This document shows, in pieces, positions 8,082 through 12,278 of a stretch of 12,278 nt of DNA. Both the position numbers and the translations under genes were made by a program. Origin of the DNA: CAYOEZ01 sp964402955 (GTDB lineage Bacteria; Chloroflexota; DTOL01; DAOUCN01); contig CAYOEZ010000143.1 in the NCBI GenBank assembly GCA_964402955.1, positions 1 through 12,278 on the forward strand, written 5' to 3'. The notes under the pieces are model-generated. The model had not been told where the DNA came from. It searched no databases and saw only the letters and a list, made by a program, of their open reading frames with translations. The first letter of the stretch is position 1. Each line of letters begins with the position of its first letter.

Positions 8082-9665
8082 ATGCAACCGTCCTCCTCCA
8101 GGTCTGCCCGAGGGGCGCTGATCTTTGTTGTTTGTGGCATGGTTCTGCTGCTGGCGTTTGCCAGTAGCTCCGGCGCATGGGCAGAGAGCGGCGCCACGCT
8201 GCGGCGCGGCACGGTTCCCACGCCAACGCCGCGTGTCCAGGCAACCGCTACGCAAGCCAACGCCCCGGCGCCCAAGCCCTCGCCCACGCGCATCACGCCG
8301 CCGACGCGCACGCCATGCGTGAACTGCGCCACCCCTGCGCCGGCGCTGCTGGATGAGACTGTGCCCGCGGCGGTGGACATTCTGGTCAATGTGGGCGGCG
8401 ACGAATACACGGATAAAGCCGGGCGGGTGTGGCTGGCCGATCAGGAATACGTCGAGGGGGAGACGCTGTGGGGCTATGTGCTGAGCGATGCCGACTCGTC
8501 GACGTTTGTGGGCAAGCAGGCGATCGGCGCGACGACCGACTCTCCGCTCTACCAGGACGAGCGCTGGGGCATGCCCGGCTACATCTTCGAGGTTCCCGAT
8601 GGCCGCTACCAGGTCACATTGCGCTGGGCCGAACAGTATGGCAGGATCAAGCGGCCCGGGCAACGCGTCTTCAGCGTCAAACTGCAGGGCGCGCTTGCGC
8701 TCAAGGACTTTGATATCTTCGCCGCCGCCGGCGGGGCGTTGCTGGCTGTGGACCGCACGGTCGATGTGACGGTGAGCAAAGGCCGCTTGCTGATCGATTT
8801 CGTGCCTGAAGCAGAAAACCCGACCGTGGCGGCGATTGCCGTCCAGCGCGTGTTGCCGCCAACGCCGACACGGGCGCCGACAAGCTCTGCCACGCCCACG
8901 GATACGCCAGCGCCCACCGATACTCCATCTCCTCCAACCCCGTCGCCGACGGCAACGCCGACCTTGACGCTCACGCCATCGCCGACCGCGACCGCGCTGC
9001 CTGCAACGGCGCGCAGCGCCGGCGTCTTCCCCCAGGCTGCGGCGGCGCTACGCTCGGCTGATGGGGGCGTTTTGGTGCGCGTGCCGGCCGGGGCAGTGAG
9101 CGAGACGATGACGCTTGTCTATATTCCGGAGGACGCCGCGCAACTGCCGCAGCTTCATGATGGCTTCCGGATGGGGAGTGCGCCGTTTTCGCTGCAGACG
9201 CTGAGCGCGGCGGGCGAGTACATGACGCAGACGCTGCTACGAGAGCCGCTGACGCTGACCGTGCGTTACACGGCGAGCGACGTGCAGGCCGCGGGAGGCG
9301 ACGTGTCTCGCCTGGTGCTGCAGACCGTGCGCGATGGGCGGCAGTGGCTGGCGATGGAAACGTCCGCCGATGCTGTTGCAGGCACGCTATCGGCCCGCAC
9401 GCGCCGCCTGGGGGTGTTTGCGCTGACGGTGCGCACTGCGCCGCCCGCAACAGCCGCCACTGGATCAGATGTCACGCGGGGCGGGTGGCCGTGGCTGGTC
9501 GCCGTGGTCGTGGTCGTCGTCGTGGTATGGGCCCTCGTGGTCCGCTTGCGGCGCCGAGCACGGCCGTCCGGAGCAGAGCCGTCCACGAATGCCGCAGGAA
9601 TACACGAACAAAGCGTGGCGGGAAAGCGCGCGTCGTTGCGAGATCCCACCTGCCCCCCAAGGTAG
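8082..9665 (+). CDS. Membrane-anchored malectin / ZU5-like surface protein
   Basis: 527 residues, predicted type I membrane protein. Signal peptide about 1-34 (LIFVVCGMVLLLAFA, cleavage near AWA/ES). TP linker 43-90 containing CVNC (79-82). Malectin-like domain about 98-257 (LVNVGGDEYTDKAGRVW, SPLYQDERWG, YQVTLRWAE). TP linker 259-308. A ZU5-like beta domain about 326-450 (VLVRVPAGAVSETMTL, then PLTLTVRY, WLAMETS, LGVFALTV). One transmembrane helix at 469-488 (LVAVVVVVVVVWALVV), then a basic cytoplasmic tail (RLRRRAR) of about 40 residues. AGGA at 8073-8076, overlapping the gene 3 stop, is a weak ribosome site 5 nt from the ATG, supporting translational linkage to gene 3. The last codons and stop lie inside a palindrome (9648-9674), so the extreme C-terminus may be repeat-derived. 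It is the only protein of the four with an obvious membrane anchor. Ligand unknown. Confidence 0.85.
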   Translation: MQPSSSRSARGALIFVVCGMVLLLAFASSSGAWAESGATLRRGTVPTPTPRVQATATQANAPAPKPSPTRITPPTRTPCVNCATPAPALLDETVPAAVDILVNVGGDEYTDKAGRVWLADQEYVEGETLWGYVLSDADSSTFVGKQAIGATTDSPLYQDERWGMPGYIFEVPDGRYQVTLRWAEQYGRIKRPGQRVFSVKLQGALALKDFDIFAAAGGALLAVDRTVDVTVSKGRLLIDFVPEAENPTVAAIAVQRVLPPTPTRAPTSSATPTDTPAPTDTPSPPTPSPTATPTLTLTPSPTATALPATARSAGVFPQAAAALRSADGGVLVRVPAGAVSETMTLVYIPEDAAQLPQLHDGFRMGSAPFSLQTLSAAGEYMTQTLLREPLTLTVRYTASDVQAAGGDVSRLVLQTVRDGRQWLAMETSADAVAGTLSARTRRLGVFALTVRTAPPATAATGSDVTRGGWPWLVAVVVVVVVVWALVVRLRRRARPSGAEPSTNAAGIHEQSVAGKRASLRDPTCPPR

Positions 9666-9674
9666 GGGGCAGGT
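9648..9674. terminator. GC-rich palindrome at the end of gene 4, candidate bidirectional terminator
   Basis: ACCTGCCCCC (9648-9657) pairs perfectly with GGGGGCAGGT (9665-9674) around a 7-nt loop. The gene 4 stop TAG (9663-9665) falls in the loop. It lies between the convergent gene 4 and the sugar kinase gene, where a two-way terminator is expected, but neither side carries a T-run. It may instead be a dispersed palindromic repeat. The 55 bases after it (to 9729) are CCCTA/GAACCC-like low complexity. Confidence 0.45.
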
Positions 9675-9729
9675 CTCAGCGTGTTGCTCCGTTCCCTGAA
9701 CCCTATGCCCTATACCCCGAACCCTGTCC

Positions 9730-10764
9730 TTACCCTGCCTGCCACACCTGAAGGCCCTGGCGGTCGAGGTTGAAGGGCATGATCTCTACGCCTTGTTCGG
9801 TCAGCGCGGCGCGCACTTCGTGCTCGCGGTCGGCAATGGCAAGGAACAACAGACAGCCCCCGCCTCCGGCGCCCAGGGCTTTGCCGCCTGTCGCTCCGTG
9901 CGCCAGTGCGACCTCAAAGAGGTGTTCGATCTCGGCGTTGCTGACTGATGCGTGGAGGTCTTTCTGGCACGCCCAGTTCTCCAGCAGCAATGGCCCCAGC
10001 GCATCGACCTCGCCGCGCAGCAAGGCGCCGCGCACCTCGTCGGAAATGCCCACCATGCGATGCAACGCGCGCACTGTGCGGTCGTTGCGGGCGCGGTATG
10101 CGCCCATGACGGCGCTGATGATATTGCCCGAGAGGCGGGTATGGCCGGTGTAGCAGAGAATCAGCCGCTTCTCCATCTCGTTCACCGTTGCGTCGCTGAG
10201 GCGCAGGGGGCTTGACGAAACGTAGGGATCCTTGAACTCCAGGTAGTTGACGCCGCCAAGCGCCGCCGCGTACTGGTCCTGCTTGCCGCCGGCCACGCGC
10301 AGCTCTTCCACTTCCAGAAGATGGGCGAGCTCAGACATCTGGTGCAGCGAGAGGGGCTGGGGGCGCAAGGCATTGAGCACGCCCAGAATGGCGATGCTGG
10401 TGGCGCCCGAGGAGCCGGTGCCCGAGCCGGGAGGGGCGTCGGAGCGCACAAACAACTCGATGCCTTGGTGTGGGCCAAGGCGATTGATGGCCGCCTTGAG
10501 CAGATCGAGCTTGCCATCGTAGGCCAGGTTTTCTCCGCCAGGGAGGGTTAGAGAGATATTGTAGTCGGCGGAGATGAGGCGGATGTTGTCGCTGGCGCTG
10601 AGGCGGAGGGTGGTGTAGCTGTAGCGGTTGATGGCGGCGTTGACGACGGCGCCGCCGACCTCGCTGGAGAAAGGGGCGACATCGGTCCAGCCCCCGGCCA
10701 AGTCGAGGCGAATCGGCGCCCGGCTGCGTATTGTCATAACAGGCCCGGATTTCTTGCTCTGCAT
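9730..10764 (-). CDS. hddA: GHMP sugar kinase, HddA-like (D-glycero-D-manno-heptose 7-phosphate kinase family)
   Basis: 344 residues, the usual length for this family. GHMP motif 1 is at 16-30 (APIRLDLAGGWTD). The ATP-binding glycine loop is at 110-122 (APPGSGTGSSGAT). GGKQDQYAAALGG at 159-171 carries the likely catalytic Asp D163. Motif 3 is at 298-303 (GAGGGG). These match HddA-type kinases, which put a 1-phosphate on heptose 7-phosphate on the way to GDP-D-alpha-D-heptose for S-layer or capsule glycans; fucose-kinase-like members of the same subgroup are an alternative. No isomerase, phosphatase or nucleotidyltransferase partner is in the window, so the sugar is not certain. GGAGG (10771-10775 on the + strand) lies 6 nt before the ATG. 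The gene follows rimM in the same direction after 141 nt of heptamer repeats, and may share its transcript. Cytoplasmic. Confidence 0.88.
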   Translation of the reverse strand: MQSKKSGPVMTIRSRAPIRLDLAGGWTDVAPFSSEVGGAVVNAAINRYSYTTLRLSASDNIRLISADYNISLTLPGGENLAYDGKLDLLKAAINRLGPHQGIELFVRSDAPPGSGTGSSGATSIAILGVLNALRPQPLSLHQMSELAHLLEVEELRVAGGKQDQYAAALGGVNYLEFKDPYVSSSPLRLSDATVNEMEKRLILCYTGHTRLSGNIISAVMGAYRARNDRTVRALHRMVGISDEVRGALLRGEVDALGPLLLENWACQKDLHASVSNAEIEHLFEVALAHGATGGKALGAGGGGCLLFLAIADREHEVRAALTEQGVEIMPFNLDRQGLQVWQAG

Positions 10765-10770
10765 GAATGG

Positions 10771-10775
10771 CCTCC
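10771..10775 (-). promoter_or_regulatory. Ribosome binding site of the sugar kinase gene
   Basis: CCTCC on the + strand is GGAGG on the - strand, 6 nt before ATG 10764. This supports that start over the internal Met at residue 10. Confidence 0.8.
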
Positions 10776-10784
10776 GGAAGAGCG

Positions 10785-10854
10785 TGAGTACCGAGGAATG
10801 AGTACCGAGTGCTGAGCAATGAGTACTGAGTAGAGAGTGCTGAGTACCGAGTGC
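10785..10854 (+). repeat. Heptamer repeat array, 10 units
   Basis: Ten consecutive 7-bp units without a gap, consensus (T/C)GAG(TAC/TGC/CAA). GAG is present in every unit; the first base and the last three vary. It lies between rimM and the sugar kinase gene. It resembles in form the short tandemly repeated heptamers known from heterocystous cyanobacteria, though with a different sequence. No coding capacity is credible. Confidence 0.85.
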
Positions 10855-10870
10855 CGCCGGCGCATACAGT

Positions 10871-10905
10871 CAACTCAGTACTCAGCACTCATTGCTCGGT
10901 ACTCC
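10871..10905 (-). repeat. Heptamer repeat array, 5 inverted units
   Basis: Five heptamers of the same family in the opposite orientation, ending exactly at the base before the rimM stop codon (10906-10908). The 16 bases separating the two arrays contain the palindrome CGCCGGCG (10855-10862). Bases 10800-10830 and 10874-10904 are complementary at 25 of 31 positions, so the spacer RNA could form a long hairpin. Confidence 0.8.
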
Positions 10906-11415
10906 TCACAGCCTGGCCATGTCGGCGATGATACGTTTGTGCTCGATGTCAACCTGACGCACGAAGTCGGGGATGGCAGGGAGGAGGAATTGCCCGCGCT
11001 CGCCATCCACGATGTAGACGTCGTTGCTGGGCGTCTCCAAAACGTCAGTGATGGCGCCCCAGAGCACTCCGTCAGGGTCACACACGTCCAGACCGATGAT
11101 CTGGTGAATAAAGTAGGCGCCTTCGGGGAGCTTGGCGGCATCGCTGGCTGGAATGAAGACGAACAAGTCGCGCAACGTCTCGGCTGTGTTGCGATCGGCG
11201 CAGCCAGCCAGTGTGAGCAGGGCGTGCCCCTTGTGAAAACGAATGCCCCGGATCGTGTGTGATCGGGGCATCTCGCCTTCCCGCCCCAGGAAAACCTGCT
11301 TGCGGTTAGCCAGACGGTCCGGGAAATCGGTGAGCAGCGCTGCCTTCAACTCGCCGTGAATGCCAAAGGGAGCGACGATCTTGGCGACGATGAGATAGCT
11401 CGGTTCAATTGCCAT
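10906..11415 (-). CDS. rimM: 16S rRNA processing protein RimM
   Basis: 169 residues, normal RimM length. It helps mature the 30S head and binds ribosomal protein S19. The N-terminal RimM barrel is about 8-90 (LIVAKIVAPFGIHGELKA). The C-terminal PRC-barrel is about 101-169, opening with YFIHQIIGLDV and followed by GAITDVLETPSNDVYIV and LLPAIPDFV. Its ATG overlaps the khpA stop by one base (TGATG), and no separate ribosome site is visible, so translational coupling is likely. It is third in the rpsP-khpA-rimM operon, the usual order. The trmD gene often found next is not here. Confidence 0.95.
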   Translation of the reverse strand: MAIEPSYLIVAKIVAPFGIHGELKAALLTDFPDRLANRKQVFLGREGEMPRSHTIRGIRFHKGHALLTLAGCADRNTAETLRDLFVFIPASDAAKLPEGAYFIHQIIGLDVCDPDGVLWGAITDVLETPSNDVYIVDGERGQFLLPAIPDFVRQVDIEHKRIIADMARL

Positions 11416-11657
11416 CAGTTCGTGGGCTGCTCTAAGATATCTAGAATAGCCTGCTTGCCCTGCTTGGCGGCGGCCACCTTGAGCAAGAGGCGCAGCGAAT
11501 TGGCTACGCGCCCCTGCCGGCCGATGAGCCGGCCCATGTCGTCGGGAGCAAGCGATAACTCCACCGTGACGGTGTTCATGCGCTCGCGTTCCTTGACCTT
11601 CACCTGCTCGGGGTGATCGGCGAGGGACGTGGCGATGTACTCAATGATTTCTTTCAT
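11415..11657 (-). CDS. khpA: KH-domain RNA-binding protein KhpA (YlqC family)
   Basis: 80 residues from ATG 11657, the usual size of KhpA. A single KH domain covers most of it, with the RNA-binding GxxG loop as GRQG at residues 46-49 (MGRLIGRQGRVANSLRLLL). The family binds RNA, often with KhpB, and influences cell division and small-RNA function in Firmicutes. The frame stays open upstream to a TTG at 11711, which would add 18 residues without family support, so ATG 11657 is preferred. No strong Shine-Dalgarno is visible at either start. It lies 60 nt after rpsP and overlaps rimM by one base. Confidence 0.92.
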   Translation of the reverse strand: MKEIIEYIATSLADHPEQVKVKERERMNTVTVELSLAPDDMGRLIGRQGRVANSLRLLLKVAAAKQGKQAILDILEQPTN

Positions 11658-11717
11658 ATGTTTTGTTGCGCTCTCAGACGCCCGGCAGTCATTAGCCAGG
11701 CATCCGGGCAAGCGACA

Positions 11718-11960
11718 CTATGCCTTCGGTTCGACGACGCCCACCAGGTGAGCGACTGTCTCGCTCATCTGTGCGCCCCTGGCAATCCAGGCCTTGACCT
11801 TCTCGGTGTCGATCTTGATGGTTGCAGGGTCGGTGAGCGGGTTGTAGTGGCCGACGACCTCGATGAACTTGCCAGTGGGCCCCATACGAGATTCGGTGAC
11901 AACGACACGATAGCTGGGCTGCTTGGCAGCCCCAGTGCGCCACAAGCGGATTTTGACCAT
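11718..11960 (-). CDS. rpsP: 30S ribosomal protein S16
   Basis: 80 residues, complete. It shows the S16 signature MVKIRLWRTGAAKQPSYRVV at the start, then SRMGPTGKFIEVVGHYNPLT and WIARGAQMSETVAHL. S16 binds 16S rRNA early in 30S assembly. It is first gene of the rpsP-khpA-rimM operon. GAGGAGGG (+ strand 11973-11980) is a strong ribosome site but about 12 nt from the ATG, a little long. The leader from the predicted transcription start is about 30 nt. Confidence 0.97.
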   Translation of the reverse strand: MVKIRLWRTGAAKQPSYRVVVTESRMGPTGKFIEVVGHYNPLTDPATIKIDTEKVKAWIARGAQMSETVAHLVGVVEPKA

Positions 11961-11973
11961 TCGGGAAAAAGTC

Positions 11974-11980
11974 CCTCCTC
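11974..11980 (-). promoter_or_regulatory. Ribosome binding site of rpsP
   Basis: CCTCCTC on the + strand reads GAGGAGG on the - strand. It is a full match to the anti-Shine-Dalgarno, but the spacing to ATG 11960 is 13 nt, longer than usual. Confidence 0.65.
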
Positions 11981-11998
11981 TGAAATGTTTGCTGCGTG

Positions 11999-12027
11999 AT
12001 TATAGGGCATTGCACGCCAACTGTCAA
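11999..12027 (-). promoter_or_regulatory. Consensus sigma-70 promoter of the rpsP operon
   Basis: On the - strand TTGACA (12022-12027) and TATAAT (11999-12004) are separated by exactly 17 nt, a perfect match to the housekeeping consensus. Transcription would start near 11992, about 30 nt before the rpsP ATG. Strong constitutive expression fits a ribosomal operon. Confidence 0.9.
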
Positions 12028-12199
12028 TGGCTTTGTCCGTTTTGGTGTCATTGTTCAGCGATTGTGTCAGGGTATCCACGGTTGTTCAGTGAGTATAGCA
12101 GGGTCGCTTGACCAGGAACAGTGGTTGTGAGATGCTTCCTCGCTATGGCAAAACACACATCGATGTTCGGCCCAATGGCCCGCTCGCTCACGTTGTTCG

Positions 12200-12222
12200 T
12201 GGACGGCGTCAAGCGCCGTCCA
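12200..12222. repeat. Perfect 9-bp-stem hairpin
   Basis: TGGACGGCG (12200-12208) and CGCCGTCCA (12214-12222) pair perfectly around TCAAG. There is no T-run after it on either strand, so it is more like a dispersed palindrome than a terminator. It lacks an adjacent GTAG. Confidence 0.6.
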
Positions 12223-12252
12223 TCCGAGGGTGTTGAACAAGGCGCGAAACGT

Positions 12253-12278
12253 GTAGCATCGGCTGTTTGCCTGCCCCC
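12253..12278 (+). repeat. Possible truncated REP-like element at window edge
   Basis: GTAG at 12253 followed by CATCGGCTGTTTGCCTG resembles the element at 68-91 (GTAGC, CGGCT, TT-GCCTG shared) with small gaps. The window ends before the palindrome could be judged. Confidence 0.3.

Larger units (their letters stand above)
12028..12278. other. No supported gene; intergenic end of window
   Basis: About 250 bases upstream of the rpsP promoter. I see no recognisable protein or RNA gene. An ATG frame from 12145 stays open to the window edge (44 codons) but has no ribosome site and no family look. The stretch contains one strong hairpin (12200-12222) and a possible GTAG element (12253 onward). Confidence 0.55.

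Noticed and set aside
10331..10888. - strand open frame running through the heptamer array into the kinase region
   Set aside because: It reads the heptamers as a YS-LST-type peptide repeat and then the wrong frame of the kinase gene.
11680..11709. GCCCGG/CCGGGC inverted repeat in the rpsP-khpA gap
   Set aside because: A 6-bp stem with an 18-nt loop is weak and easily due to chance in this GC content.
11658..11711. 18-residue N-terminal extension of KhpA from TTG
   Set aside because: KhpA proteins are about 75-80 residues and start at the MKEIIEYI segment; the extension has no family support.
12108..12136. Possible + strand promoter TTGACC-17 nt-GATGCT
   Set aside because: The -10 is poor and there is no gene to serve downstream in view.
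12132..12278. Short + strand frames from ATG 12132 and ATG 12145
   Set aside because: The first stops after 34 codons and the second runs off the edge. Neither has a ribosome site or recognisable protein pattern, and both cross the perfect hairpin.

Overview
The window looks like a chromosomal segment of a high-GC Chloroflexota bacterium, probably from the Anaerolineae/Caldilineae side. This is an inference from protein style: secreted modular proteins joined by long Thr-Pro (TPT) linkers, malectin-like domains, pre-peptidase C-terminal (PPC) domains, and C-terminal 'LPIII'-type tails, beside an ordinary ribosomal operon. No rRNA or tRNA is present to fix the taxonomy.

Left two thirds (about 1-9665, + strand): four secreted or surface proteins. 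Gene 1 (120-2015) is malectin + 2 PPC. Gene 2 (2012-6139, start overlapping the gene 1 stop) is a 1375-residue protein: malectin, a clan GH-A-like glycoside hydrolase, a two-repeat dockerin, a cohesin-like domain, a second malectin, and two PPC domains. After a 399-nt gap filled with palindromic repeats come gene 3 (6539-8074), a stand-alone paralogue of the gene 2 hydrolase with a CARDB-type Ig domain, and gene 4 (8082-9665), malectin + ZU5-like domain + one C-terminal membrane helix. Together they read as an extracellular carbohydrate-binding and carbohydrate-cleaving set, with gene 4 as a possible membrane anchor. Substrate and assembly are unknown.

Right third (9730-11960, - strand): a complete rpsP-khpA-rimM operon (S16, KH-domain RNA-binding protein, 16S maturation factor), driven by a promoter matching the sigma-70 consensus exactly (TTGACA, 17 nt, TATAAT). 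The trmD gene often found next is absent. Instead there is an array of heptamer repeats in inverted arrangement and then a GHMP sugar kinase resembling HddA (heptose-7-phosphate kinase), which could feed a nucleotide-sugar pathway for surface glycans.

Repeats: several hairpins preceded by GTAG, the layout of REP elements, occur at 1-24, 68-91, inside a five-copy 61-bp tandem array (6146-6450), at 6480-6503, and possibly at the right edge. The last ~180 bases hold no convincing gene.
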